57,392 nucleotides of DNA, from NCBI GenBank assembly GCA_044223515.1, contig JBGALV010000018.1, positions 1 through 57,392 on the forward strand, in the 5' to 3' direction. Position numbers and translations under genes: made by a program. Shown here piece after piece: positions 26,816-35,181 of this stretch (its first letter is position 1; each line of letters begins with the position of its first letter). A model generated the notes under the pieces. The model searched no databases. It was not told where the DNA came from and saw only the letters and a list, made by a program, of their open reading frames with translations. This DNA comes from SHVZ01 sp044223515 (GTDB lineage Bacteria > Pseudomonadota > Alphaproteobacteria > SHVZ01).

Positions 26816-28315
26816 TTGGCCGCTGACGACACCGACCGTTCGCACCCGATTTACGACCCGCTCGGGGTGCGCCCGTTCATCAACTGTTGCGGGACCCGGA
26901 CGGTCCATGGCGGCAGCCTGATGCCAATCGAGGTGGTCGAAGCGATGTCGCGGGCATCCGATCGCTTCGTCAATCTCAATGAGTTGATCCGCGCCGCCGG
27001 TCGGCGTATCGCCGAATTGACGGGGGCGGAGTCCGCGCTGGTGACCTCCGGCGCAGCGGCATCGCTGATTGCGGCCACCGCCGGCGCGATGACAAGGGGC
27101 GATCCGGAGCGGATGCTGGCACTGCCGCGTGCCGACGGGCTACCCCGTCGCGTGCTGATGCCGAAGGGCGCTCGCTTCACCTACGACCATGCCATCCGGA
27201 CCGCCGGCGCGGAGATCGTCGAGGTTGCCGATGGCGCGGCGCTCGATGCCGGACTCCGGCAAGGTGCGGCGATGGTCGCGACCATCGGCACTAAGGACGC
27301 CGACCTGCCCATCCGACTGGAACAGTTGGCGGAGGCGGCCCGCCCCCACGGCATCCCGGTGTTGATCGATGCCGCCTCCGAGCACATAGAGAAGCCGGTT
27401 CCGTACCTCGCACGAGGGGCCAGCCTTGTCGCATACAGCGGCGGCAAATACCTGCGCGGGCCGCAATCGACCGGCCTGCTGCTGGGTGCGCGCCAATGGA
27501 TCGAGGCGGCTAGGCTGAACGCGGCACCTCACCACGCGATCGGCCGACCGATGAAGATCAGCAAGGAAGAAGTGGTCGGTATCCTGACCGCGGTCGAGCA
27601 CTGGGCATCCGGCCGCGACCATAATGCGGAACGTGCGCGGTGGCATGATGACTTGGCGGAGATCGCCGGGCTCGTCAGCGCCGTTGCAGGCGTGAAGGCG
27701 GAACTGCTGCCTCCAGGCAAGGCGCATGAACAGGTACCGCGGCTGCGGATCTCTTGGGACCGCGCCAGAGTCGGACTCGACGGGCTCGGACTGCGCGAGG
27801 TGTTGCTGCAAGGCAGTCCGAAGATCATGCTCGACGACCGAGGTGCCACCGAGCGCTCGGTCTTCATCCTGCCGTTCAGCCTGCAGCCTGGCGAGGCAAC
27901 GCAGGTCGGTCGCGCCATCGCCGCGGCGCTCGTCGGGGCAGCCCCTCAGCCGGCTCGGGTGCCGGAGGTGCCGGCCGCTGATCTGAGCGGCCGTTGGGCG
28001 GTCGAGATCGACTTCGCGGCGGAGCGTGGCCGACATCGGCTCACTTTGCACCAGGACGGTTCGACCCTCTCCGGCGAGCACGCGACGCTCAGGCTGACTT
28101 CGCCCGTCCGCGGTGCGGTCGCGGGCAAAGCGGTCGAGTTTGCAAGCTTGCATCCGTTCGAAGGCAGCAACCTTTCCTACGCCTTCGCGGGCACAGTCGG
28201 CGGCGATGGGATGTCCGGCACTGTATTGCTCGGCACCTCAGGCGACTCCGCACCCGGCCCGCTCAACATGCGCGAGTTCGGCAGCGCCACGTGGCGCGCC
28301 CGCCGCGACGGCTGA
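26816..28315 (+). CDS. SelA-like PLP-dependent enzyme (copy 2) with extra C-terminal beta domain
   Basis: This 499-residue protein starts at a TTG preceded by AGGAG at proper distance. Residues 1 to about 385 form a SelA/D-glucosaminate-6-phosphate ammonia-lyase-like PLP enzyme, with RPFINCCGTRTVHGGS near the start and the Schiff-base lysine Lys211 in YSGGKYLRGPQ, the classical motif. From about residue 395 an added beta-rich region of some 100 residues has spaced Gly/Trp positions (LSGRWAVEID, HQDGSTLSGEH, GTVGGDGMSGTVLLG). Copy 1 at 1827 ends before this. A beta-elimination or ammonia-lyase reaction is the family expectation. It directly precedes amino-acid importer genes, suggesting the imported compound is its substrate. 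Confidence 0.82.
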   Translation: MAADDTDRSHPIYDPLGVRPFINCCGTRTVHGGSLMPIEVVEAMSRASDRFVNLNELIRAAGRRIAELTGAESALVTSGAAASLIAATAGAMTRGDPERMLALPRADGLPRRVLMPKGARFTYDHAIRTAGAEIVEVADGAALDAGLRQGAAMVATIGTKDADLPIRLEQLAEAARPHGIPVLIDAASEHIEKPVPYLARGASLVAYSGGKYLRGPQSTGLLLGARQWIEAARLNAAPHHAIGRPMKISKEEVVGILTAVEHWASGRDHNAERARWHDDLAEIAGLVSAVAGVKAELLPPGKAHEQVPRLRISWDRARVGLDGLGLREVLLQGSPKIMLDDRGATERSVFILPFSLQPGEATQVGRAIAAALVGAAPQPARVPEVPAADLSGRWAVEIDFAAERGRHRLTLHQDGSTLSGEHATLRLTSPVRGAVAGKAVEFASLHPFEGSNLSYAFAGTVGGDGMSGTVLLGTSGDSAPGPLNMREFGSATWRARRDG

Positions 28316-28347
28316 TCGTCATTTCCAACCGAGGGAGAACCCAAGCC

Positions 28348-29364
28348 ATGCGCCTGAGACATCTCGCCACCGCCGGTTTGTCGCTACTGATGACGCTCGC
28401 GGCAATCGCCAGCGCCTCAGCCGGCGTGCTTGACGACGTGCGCAAGCGCGGCACGCTGATCTGCGGTTTCGATTCCGCGTATGCAGGCTTCGCGCTGCCC
28501 AACAAGGCCGGCGAGTGGGAAGGATTCAACGTCGATATCTGCAAGGCAATCGCCGCGGCAGTGAACGTGAAGTGGCAAGCGAAATCCCTGACCAGCAACG
28601 AGCGCTTCCTTGCGCAGGCGTCGGGCGCGGTCGATCTGCTCGCCATGCAAAACACGTGGACGATGAATCGCGACACCAAGCTCGGCGTCCGCTTCGTTGC
28701 CACGCACTACTATGACATTCAGAGTTTCCTCGTTCGCAAGAGCCTGAACGCCAAGGCCATTGCCGATCTCAATGGCGGAAGCGCGTGCGTCATCTCGGGC
28801 TCGACAGCCGAGGTAAACCTGACCGATCTCTTCAAATCGCGGGGCATGAGCTACACGCCCGTAACGTTCAAGTCTGGGGACGAGTCGCAGCTAGCTTACG
28901 GCTCCGGACGCTGCGACTTCATCATGGGCGACCGCATCAACCTCGCCAACATGCGGACGCGTCAAGCCAACCCCGCCGAGCACACTCTTCTCGACGAGGG
29001 CATCGGCCGCGAGCCGCTGTCCATTTCGATCCGGATGGGCGATGATCAATGGTTCTCGATCGTGCGGTGGGTCTACAACGGGCTGCTTGTTGCGGAGCAC
29101 CTCGGCATCACCCAGGGCAATGTCGACCAGATGATGCAGACTGCGACCGACTCCGAGGCGACCAACCTGCTCGGCAAGACCGCGAGCCTGGGCGAGGACC
29201 TCGGTCTCGACAAGCAATTCATGGTCCGCGCGATCAAGGCAGTGGGCAACTACGGCGAGATGTACGATCGTCACATCGGACCGAAGGGTACCCTCGGCGT
29301 CGAGCGAGGCATTAACGCCCTATGGACGAAGGGCGGTCTGCAATACGCTCCGCCGTTCAAATAG
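28348..29364 (+). CDS. aapJ: General L-amino acid ABC transporter binding protein, AapJ-like
   Basis: This 338-residue periplasmic protein begins at an ATG preceded by GAGGGAGA and carries a signal peptide ending near SASAG. The family 3 binding-protein pattern is clear: LDDVRKRGTLICGFDSAYAGFA, EGFNVDICKAIAAAVN, NTWTMNRDTKLGVRF, and GGSACVISGSTAEVNL. Length and the two cysteines near residues 33 and 150 fit AapJ/BztA rather than shorter polar amino-acid binding proteins. It follows the SelA-like gene in the same direction and leads into two matching permease genes. Broad L-amino-acid binding is typical, but linkage to a SelA-like enzyme suggests a more specialised ligand here. Confidence 0.88.
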   Translation: MRLRHLATAGLSLLMTLAAIASASAGVLDDVRKRGTLICGFDSAYAGFALPNKAGEWEGFNVDICKAIAAAVNVKWQAKSLTSNERFLAQASGAVDLLAMQNTWTMNRDTKLGVRFVATHYYDIQSFLVRKSLNAKAIADLNGGSACVISGSTAEVNLTDLFKSRGMSYTPVTFKSGDESQLAYGSGRCDFIMGDRINLANMRTRQANPAEHTLLDEGIGREPLSISIRMGDDQWFSIVRWVYNGLLVAEHLGITQGNVDQMMQTATDSEATNLLGKTASLGEDLGLDKQFMVRAIKAVGNYGEMYDRHIGPKGTLGVERGINALWTKGGLQYAPPFK

Positions 29365-29377
29365 CCGCCGTTTCCCG

Positions 29378-30763
29378 ATGACAGCCCGGCCGATCCGGCG
29401 CGCCGGGCTGACGGCGCTCTGGTACGATGGCCGCGTCCGCCTAGCCGTCTACCAAGCGGCGATCGTGACGACCATCGTCGTCGCCGCTTGGCTGCTAGCG
29501 ATGCGCTCGATAGAGCGCCTTGCCGCGCTCGGCGTAAAGTCGGGCTTCGGCTTTCTTGCGAACCGCGCGGGCTTCGCGATCGGGGAGTCGGTGCCGGTGC
29601 CGGTACCCGACGGCGGGTTCGCACTTTTCGCCGTCTCCATCTTCGTAGCGCTGCTGGCAGGCTTCGGCCTCTGTCGCTGGGCAGGTGCGCGTAGGCGGCA
29701 GGTTCTGGGCGAACCGGGGCTTGCCGCCGCGCTGATTGCAGTGGTGTTCGGGCCGCCACTGCTGACGGCAGTCCTTGTTTTCGACGACATCTCGGTGCTG
29801 CGCTATTCCGCCGACAATACCCTGGGAACTGCGCTGGTCGTCGGCGCCCTCAATACCGTGACGGTCTCCGCGTTGGCGTTGGTGCTCTCGACCGTGGTGG
29901 GGCTGGCGGTGGCGCTAATGCGGCTTTCCGGCAACTGGCTGATCAGCCGGATCGGTGGCGTGTATGTCGAGCTGATCCGGAACCTTCCGCTGCTGCTGCA
30001 CCTGTTCTTTTGGTATTTCGCGGTGCTACGCACCTTGCCTCCGCCGCGCGGAAGCTATTCGCTGTTCGACTGGGTATTCGTCAACAATCGCGGCGTGATG
30101 CTGCCGTTAGTCCATGCCGGCGACGGGCTTCCGTGGGTGGCGACGTCGCTCGCTGCTGGCGTCGCGGCGGCGGTGCTGTGGATCGCCCACCGACGGCAGG
30201 TGAAGATCGCTACCGGGCGCGAGCGGCCGATGTGGCCGGCCGTTGCATTGGCACTGCTGCCGGCAGCACTAGCCTGGGCTGCATTCGGCGATCCGTGGTC
30301 GCTGACCCGTCCGGTGCTGCAGGGACTCAATTTCCGCAATGCACACGTGGTGACACCGGAGTTCGCCACGCTCGTCGTCGGCCTGACCCTCTACCATGGC
30401 GCGTACAACGCCGAGGTGATCCGCGCCGGCATCCTGGCCGTGCCGAAAGGCCAGCACGAGGCTGCAGGCGCGCTCGGCCTCCGACCACGCACCACGTTCC
30501 GCTTCGTGATTCTGCCGCAGGCGCTGCGCTTGATCGTGCCGCCTATGATCAGCCGTTATCTCGGGCTGATAAAGAGCAGCTCACTCGGTGTCGCCATCGG
30601 GTTTCCCGAGATCGTCAGTATCGGCAACAGCGTTACGTACATTACCGGTCAGGCGCTGGAGGTCATCTCGCTAACCATGGCCTTCTACCTGGTCCTGAGC
30701 CTCGCCATCTCGCTTGGGCTCAATTGGTACAACGCGCGCACTCGCATCGTCGGGAACGGCTGA
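29378..30763 (+). CDS. aapQ: Amino-acid ABC transporter permease, AapQ-like
   Basis: This 461-residue inner-membrane protein has the long form typical of AapQ/BztB, with extra helices before the transporter core. The core contains NLPLLLHLFFWYFAVLRTLPPPR and the EAA loop GALGLRPRTTFRFVILPQALRLIVPP, through which it would contact an ATPase. It starts 13 bp after the binding-protein gene and ends 1 bp before the next permease gene. The corresponding AapP ATPase is not encoded in the window. Confidence 0.9.
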   Translation: MTARPIRRAGLTALWYDGRVRLAVYQAAIVTTIVVAAWLLAMRSIERLAALGVKSGFGFLANRAGFAIGESVPVPVPDGGFALFAVSIFVALLAGFGLCRWAGARRRQVLGEPGLAAALIAVVFGPPLLTAVLVFDDISVLRYSADNTLGTALVVGALNTVTVSALALVLSTVVGLAVALMRLSGNWLISRIGGVYVELIRNLPLLLHLFFWYFAVLRTLPPPRGSYSLFDWVFVNNRGVMLPLVHAGDGLPWVATSLAAGVAAAVLWIAHRRQVKIATGRERPMWPAVALALLPAALAWAAFGDPWSLTRPVLQGLNFRNAHVVTPEFATLVVGLTLYHGAYNAEVIRAGILAVPKGQHEAAGALGLRPRTTFRFVILPQALRLIVPPMISRYLGLIKSSSLGVAIGFPEIVSIGNSVTYITGQALEVISLTMAFYLVLSLAISLGLNWYNARTRIVGNG

Positions 30764-30764
30764 G

Positions 30765-31829
30765 ATGGAGGGGGCGCTTCGAAGCGGCGTCGCCTGGGTC
30801 CGGGACAACCTGTTTCGCACCTGGTGGCAGTCGCTGCTGACGTTTGTGGGTCTGGCACTGGTATGGCGCATCGGCCGACCGATCCTCGACTGGGCGGTTT
30901 TTGATGCCGCCTTCGGCACGACCCCAGAGTCCTGCGCCGGCATCCGCGGCGCCTGCTGGTCGTTCATCGCCGACCGCTACCCCATGTTTTTGGTCGGGAC
31001 GTACCCGGGCGACGAGCGCTGGCGTCCGCTGCTGGCGTTCCTGGTGCTTCTGGCGCTCGCCGCGGCCGCGATGGTCCGTGACGTGCGGCGTCACCGCGCC
31101 TTTTTATGGCTTGTGCTGGCAGTAATGGTCCTCCTTCTAGCCCTCCTCAAGGGAGGAGCGGCGCTGGGCCTTCGCTCGGTGCCGACCGAGGCCTGGGGCG
31201 GGCTGATGCTGACCGTGATCCTCTCCTCCGTCGGCATCGTCGCGTCGTTCCCGGTAGGCTTGTTGCTGGCGCTCGCCCGGCGCAGCCGCAAGATGCCAGC
31301 AGTGCGCGCGATGGCAGTCGGCTACATCGAGCTGATCCGCGGCGTGCCGCTGGTCTCGGTGCTGTTCCTCGCTGCTGTGCTGGTGCCGTTGTTTCTGCCC
31401 GGCGGTGCCGAGATTGACAGCCTGGTCCGCGCCCAGATCGGCATCGTCGCGTTCCAGTCGGCCTACATAGCCGAAGTCATCCGGGGCGGGCTGCAGGCGG
31501 TTCCACACGGCCAGGAGGAGGCTGCGACTGCACTGGGCCTCAACCCTTTCCAGGTGATGCGCCTGGTCGTCGTGCCGCAGGCGTTACGGCTGGTGGTGCC
31601 CGCGATGGTCAACCAACTCATCATCATCATTAAGGACACTTCGCTGGTGGTCGTGGTCGGCATGCACGACCTGCTCGGCATCGCCGAGCTCACGGTCCGC
31701 GGCGCCGAGTGGCTTGGCAGGACCTACGAGGCCTATGCTTTCGTCGGCCTCATCTACTGGGTGGTCTGCTTCGCGATTTCGCGGGCCAGCCTGCGGCTGG
31801 AGGGGCGCTTCCGCCTGAATCGGGCGTAG
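30765..31829 (+). CDS. aapM: Amino-acid ABC transporter permease, AapM-like
   Basis: This 354-residue membrane protein begins MEGALRSGVAWVRDNLF, as AapM/BztC proteins do, and carries an internal soluble insertion after the first helix. The EAA loop AATALGLNPFQVMRLVVVPQALR is intact. It pairs with the AapQ-like permease. In the usual order aapP, the ATPase, should come next, but the sequence downstream holds only a decayed recombinase and tRNA-Gln. The importer either borrows an ATPase or has lost its own. Confidence 0.9.
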   Translation: MEGALRSGVAWVRDNLFRTWWQSLLTFVGLALVWRIGRPILDWAVFDAAFGTTPESCAGIRGACWSFIADRYPMFLVGTYPGDERWRPLLAFLVLLALAAAAMVRDVRRHRAFLWLVLAVMVLLLALLKGGAALGLRSVPTEAWGGLMLTVILSSVGIVASFPVGLLLALARRSRKMPAVRAMAVGYIELIRGVPLVSVLFLAAVLVPLFLPGGAEIDSLVRAQIGIVAFQSAYIAEVIRGGLQAVPHGQEEAATALGLNPFQVMRLVVVPQALRLVVPAMVNQLIIIIKDTSLVVVVGMHDLLGIAELTVRGAEWLGRTYEAYAFVGLIYWVVCFAISRASLRLEGRFRLNRA

Positions 31830-31941
31830 TTCGGACGTCGCAGCCCTTTCGAGCTTCTAGGGCCGCGCGAAAGCCCGGTCGTCAACCTGATCCAATCCCA
31901 AAGTAAGCGTGCAGTCTGGCGTTAGGTGCGACGCCCACCGA

Positions 31942-32277
31942 GATGCCACCAGCGAGAAATATGCTCTCGTATTGGGGAGTTACCCGCGACAAGTACGACA
32001 AAAGCGAGTTGAAAGCGCGGCAGGTCGAACTGACCATGCGGATCGAGCACCACCAGGGGGCGAGGATGGCTTCCGGACCACGCTGGAAGGCCTGATTTCC
32101 GCGGCTTCCTGCGCCGCCGGCCTTTTCGAGCGTGCGAAAGCCGAGCAAAAGCGAGACTTGATCGCGTTCGTGTCTTCGAACCTGCGCCTCAGAGGAAAAA
32201 ATCTATAATTTTCAATGAGATCGCCCTTCGACCTGATGGTCAATCGGCGATCCTATGAAGAATGGCTGGGGGACTAG
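31942..32277 (+). pseudogene. Serine recombinase, C-terminal remnant reading into tRNA-Gln
   Basis: The C-terminal third of a large serine recombinase can be followed in two frames. One frame gives DKYDKSELKARQVELTMRI up to about 32056. The other gives TLEGLISAASCAAGLFERAK, then EQKRDLIAFVSSNLRLRG, an in-frame TAA at 32206-32208, and SMRSPFDLMVNRRSYEEWLGD. The frames would be rejoined by one extra G in the G run at 32056-32060. The final codons and the TAG at 32275-32277 are made from the antisense of the tRNA 3' end. The catalytic N-terminal domain is gone. This fills most of the gene-free stretch 31830-32262; I see nothing clear in 31830-31940. Confidence 0.8.
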
Positions 32278-32336
32278 GATTCGAACCTAGACAACCAGAG
32301 TCAGAGTCTGGGGTCCTACCGTTAGACGATCCCCCA
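32263..32336 (-). tRNA. tRNA-Gln (CTG anticodon)
   Basis: A full cloverleaf of 74 nt can be drawn on the minus strand. The acceptor stem is TGGGGGA/TCCCCCA, the anticodon stem CCAGA/TCTGG holds loop CTCTGAC (anticodon CTG, reading CAG), and the T stem CTAGG/CCTAG holds loop TTCGAAT. The discriminator is G and the CCA end is encoded. It still looks functional although its 3' end served as an integration site. Confidence 0.95.
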
Positions 32337-32500
32337 ACGGTGGCGCCTACCGGCGCTTAGGTGGGCGCTGTCTATCACAGGCCTGCGGTCCTGCAAATAC
32401 CCGGACTGGGACTTGGGTTCCCGGCGTGGCCGATGCGACCGGGGGAGTACGCTGAGGCGCGGCCAGAGCACCGGCGGCGATCCCCGAAGCGGGCGCTCGC

Positions 32501-32514
32501 TTGACCCATGTCAA
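32501..32514. promoter_or_regulatory. Fnr/FixK box (anaerobox) upstream of hypothetical gene
   Basis: TTGACCCATGTCAA is a perfect TTGA-N6-TCAA site centred about 62 bp before the start codon at 32570. The adjacent convergent gene encodes an Fnr-type regulator with the matching E-x-x-S-R recognition helix, so control by low oxygen is likely. Confidence 0.75.
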
Positions 32515-32569
32515 AGAGACGTTGCAGGTGTCTTCCTATGTTCGTCGCAGCGATAGGGAGATCAGGCAG

Positions 32570-32926
32570 ATGAAGACGATCCGTCTCGAATTGGCGCGCA
32601 GCAAGGAGTTTCCGGACGGCAGCGCCACGCATGGCTACGAGCTGAAGGCGCCATTGCGCGCCGACGGGCACCTCGACGTCGACGCATGGCGCAAGCAGCG
32701 GGAACTCTGCACGGTCCGGCGCTTCTGGGGCGATACCGAGGAGGAGCGGGGCCTCCTGGTCCACACCGCCAAGCGGCGCTGGGCTTTTTCCTACGTGCCG
32801 GGCGACGACGCCGATGACGAGCCGATCTTTCGTCTCGACAACCACGTGTTCCGCGACGGCGAGTATCTCTCGATCACCGAGCATGACGGGATCGAGCGCA
32901 CTTTCCGGGTCGCCAGCGTCAAATAG
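32570..32926 (+). CDS. Conserved hypothetical protein, probably Fnr-controlled
   Basis: This 118-residue soluble protein starts MKTIRLELARSKEFPDGS, with an AGGGAG binding site upstream of the ATG at 32570; an in-frame upstream ATG would lie inside the Fnr box. I recall similar small proteins near fnr/fixK genes in alphaproteobacteria, but no function. It is acidic with alternating strands and notable W and R positions (CTVRRFWGDTEEERG, RRWAFSYVPGDDADDE). No membrane segment or metal motif is seen. It converges on the fnr gene with an 8-bp overlap and has a perfect Fnr box upstream, so it is probably made at low oxygen. Confidence 0.7.
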   Translation: MKTIRLELARSKEFPDGSATHGYELKAPLRADGHLDVDAWRKQRELCTVRRFWGDTEEERGLLVHTAKRRWAFSYVPGDDADDEPIFRLDNHVFRDGEYLSITEHDGIERTFRVASVK

Positions 32927-33674
32927 CGCCGGCGAGTTCCTCGAGCTTTTCCGGATTGGCCAGGCGGACGCGGTTGCCGTCCAGCAACTGGATCGTGCCG
33001 TCGCGCTTCAGCTGGGTGAAGGTGCGGCTGACCGTCTCGATCGTGAGGCCGAGATAGTCGGCGATGTCGCTGCGCCCCATCGGCAGGTCGACCGGATTGC
33101 CGGGCTTGCCGTGACGGCGCGCGGCGCTGGAGAGCAGGGCGAGGAAGGAGGCGAGCCGTTCCTTCGCGGTCTTGCGGCCGAGCAGCAGCATCTGGTCCTG
33201 GGCGGCGGCGAGCTCGTGCGAGGCGAGCCCGAGAAGCCGGCGCTCGAGCTTCGGCATCTCCTCGAGCAGCCTTTCGAGCTTCTCGCGCGGGAACTTGCAG
33301 AGCTTGGTCTGCGTCAGCGCTTCCGCGCTGAAGGCATAGGCGTCGCGATGCGTGAGGCCGAGGAAGTCGCCAGGGAACAGAAAGCCGGTGATGGCCCGCC
33401 GTCCGTCGGCCAGGAGCTTGTAGACCTTCACGGCGCCGGACGTGATGTTGAAGACGTGGTCGGCCGGGTCGGTCTCATCGAAGATCGTCGCTCCGTCCGC
33501 GGCGTCGATCTGCGACATGATCTGGGTGACGCGGACCTGCTCGTCGGGCTCGAGGGGAGCGCAGACCGAATATTCGCGGACGGCGCAATCGTTGCAGGGC
33601 TTGACCAACCCCGCTTTGACGTTCTGCTCCTGCGTCTGCACGGCGAACCACGACATGCCACTCTCCCTGGCCAC
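32919..33674 (-). CDS. fnr: Oxygen-responsive Fnr-type regulator (FnrN/FnrL-like)
   Basis: This 251-residue regulator has the cysteine set expected to hold an oxygen-labile [4Fe-4S] cluster: Cys27, Cys30 and Cys38 (CNDCAVREYSVC) plus Cys126 in KLCKFP. The effector domain follows (VFNITSGAVKVYKLLADGRR), then a dimer helix and a winged helix with TIETVSRTF. Glu213, Ser216 and Arg217 are the residues that read TTGA half-sites. Three TTGA-N6-TCAA boxes lie within 5.2 kb, upstream of the small gene at 32570, the usp-hemN genes and ccoN. It therefore very likely activates these under oxygen limitation. Starting at the second ATG (33656) is possible. Confidence 0.93.
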   Translation of the reverse strand: MARESGMSWFAVQTQEQNVKAGLVKPCNDCAVREYSVCAPLEPDEQVRVTQIMSQIDAADGATIFDETDPADHVFNITSGAVKVYKLLADGRRAITGFLFPGDFLGLTHRDAYAFSAEALTQTKLCKFPREKLERLLEEMPKLERRLLGLASHELAAAQDQMLLLGRKTAKERLASFLALLSSAARRHGKPGNPVDLPMGRSDIADYLGLTIETVSRTFTQLKRDGTIQLLDGNRVRLANPEKLEELAGAI

Positions 33675-33763
33675 GTCACATCATCCCGCCCGGCCGGGAC
33701 GACCTCAAACCAATGTTGGTGAAAAGTTGTAACCAAGTACCGCGCTGAATTGCCGCGGCTTTC

Positions 33764-34282
33764 TCAGCGATGCGGGTGCATTTCGGCGGGGGGCCGGCCG
33801 AGCCCGCGGCGCAATGGAAGCAGCTTCCTGCACTGGCTGGCGCCGAGGGCGACGAATCCGTTGCGCTCGAAGACCGGCAACGACCAGGCGCAGGTCGGCG
33901 TGCCATCGACGAACAGGATGTCGAGATCGATGGCGATGGCATGGCACCCGCGCAGATTCGCCATGACCTCCATGCCGTCGATCAGATGGCCGATCGCCTG
34001 GTCGCGGCCCGGGAAGTCGGCGATGAGAAGGTTCCCGATCGCGAGCGTCCGGCCGCTTGCCAGCTCTTCGCGGGTCTGGTGCGTGAACATGCCGACGATG
34101 TAACCGGACTGGTTCTCGGCCGCCATGATGCCGCCAGCGGTGCGTCCCCGCTGCTCGGTGGCGAGCGGGCGGGCGAATTCCGTCCAGCGCGCCAGGGTCG
34201 TGCCCGGAAGGACGGCCTGGACCAGCGGGAAGGCCTGGCGGATGCGTTCCTGCTCGAGCGGTCGAAGGACAAGAGGACCCAT
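33764..34282 (-). CDS. GNAT-like hypothetical protein
   Basis: This 172-residue protein looks like a small acetyltransferase-fold protein rather than a proven enzyme. The stretch NLLIADFPGRDQAIGHLIDG has the look of the acetyl-CoA binding strand and helix of GNAT proteins, followed by CHAIAIDLDILFVDGT and VFERNGFVALG, which resembles the final strand pair. It lies between fnr and the usp gene, on the minus strand. A perfect Fnr box sits 37 bp upstream in the divergent gap, so it may share low-oxygen control. Substrate unknown, fold assignment moderate. Confidence 0.6.
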   Translation of the reverse strand: MGPLVLRPLEQERIRQAFPLVQAVLPGTTLARWTEFARPLATEQRGRTAGGIMAAENQSGYIVGMFTHQTREELASGRTLAIGNLLIADFPGRDQAIGHLIDGMEVMANLRGCHAIAIDLDILFVDGTPTCAWSLPVFERNGFVALGASQCRKLLPLRRGLGRPPAEMHPHR

Positions 34283-34318
34283 GCACTGCTTTTTAGTCCC
34301 GCCGCGTGCCCGGCTTCA

Positions 34319-34332
34319 TTGATGCAGATCAA
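34319..34332. promoter_or_regulatory. Fnr/FixK box between GNAT-like gene and usp-hemN
   Basis: TTGATGCAGATCAA is a perfect TTGAT-N4-ATCAA palindrome. Its centre lies about 66 bp before the usp start at 34392, which fits an Fnr-activated promoter for the usp-hemN run. It could also act on the divergent gene that starts at 34282. Confidence 0.8.
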
Positions 34333-34391
34333 GGTGGGTAGGGACCCCCCGTGGTGTCATTCGCGCAATCGACCACGAAGGATCCCCCCTT

Positions 34392-35174
34392 ATGACGATC
34401 AAGACCATTCTCGTCGTGCTTTCCGGCGTCGCCGGCGACGAGACACGCCTGGCGGCGGCGCTCCTGCTCGGGGCCCGGTTCGACGCCAGCATCGCCGCGC
34501 TTCACGTCAAGCCATCGCCGGTGATCGTCACGGGCGGCATGAACGGAGAGATCCCGGCTTCCCTGATCGAGGCCCAGCAGGAGCAGATCGACAAGACGGC
34601 CGCTGCGATCGAGGCCAGCGCCAAGGCCCAGGCCGGCCGCGTCGGGTCGAAGATCATCTGGCGCTGCGAAGAGGGAAATGAGGTTTCGGTCGCGGGCGTG
34701 CATGCCCGTTACGTCGACCTGGTCGTCGCCGCCCCCGATGTGGCACGCGATCTCGTCTTCGTCTCGGCCTCGCCGGTGCTGGTGGTTCCGGACGGCACCA
34801 CCCCGAACGGACTCCGGCATGCCGTGATCGCCTGGAACGGCAGCCGCGAAGCGGCGCGCGCCGTCCGCGACGCGCTGCCCCTGATCCAGGTCATCGGCTC
34901 TGCCGACGTGCTGGTAGTCGATCCGCCGACCCAGGAGATCGGTGCCGACATCGCCCGCCTGCTCGCGTCCCACGGCATCAAGGTCGAGGTCCGCGAACGG
35001 CTTTCGAACGGCGCGGACGTCGGCGGCCTGCTCGTCGACGAGACGCGCGCTGCCGGCGCCGACCTCCTTGTCATGGGCGCGTACGGTCATTCGCGCCTGC
35101 GCGAGTGGGTCCTCGGCGGCGCGACCGAAGAGGTCCTGGAGAGCGCCAGGGTCCCCGTCCTGCTGTCGCATTGA
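34392..35174 (+). CDS. Universal stress protein, two-domain
   Basis: This 260-residue cytoplasmic protein is long enough for two fused Usp domains. The first begins TIKTILVVLSGVAGDETRLA and is diverged. The second keeps the nucleotide-binding signature GAYGHSRLREWVLGGATEEV near the C-terminus. Such proteins accompany low-oxygen or stasis responses in many bacteria. It is preceded by a perfect Fnr box and followed 7 bp later by hemN, so it belongs to the anaerobic set here. The exact molecular role is unknown. Confidence 0.87.
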   Translation: MTIKTILVVLSGVAGDETRLAAALLLGARFDASIAALHVKPSPVIVTGGMNGEIPASLIEAQQEQIDKTAAAIEASAKAQAGRVGSKIIWRCEEGNEVSVAGVHARYVDLVVAAPDVARDLVFVSASPVLVVPDGTTPNGLRHAVIAWNGSREAARAVRDALPLIQVIGSADVLVVDPPTQEIGADIARLLASHGIKVEVRERLSNGADVGGLLVDETRAAGADLLVMGAYGHSRLREWVLGGATEEVLESARVPVLLSH

Positions 35175-35181
35175 GGCGGCA

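Larger units (their letters stand above)
24962..32277. mobile_element. Probable decayed genomic island at tRNA-Gln
   Basis: About 7.3 kb is bounded on the right by the 3' end of tRNA-Gln(CTG), into which the remnant of a serine recombinase reads, and on the left by an A/T-rich stretch with short matches to the right end. The cargo is a TauE-type exporter, a Crp-family regulator, a SelA-like PLP enzyme and an incomplete amino-acid ABC importer. Codons ending in A or T look more frequent here than in the flanks. The right boundary is well supported, the left one weakly. The recombinase is dead, so the element is probably immobile. Confidence 0.45.
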
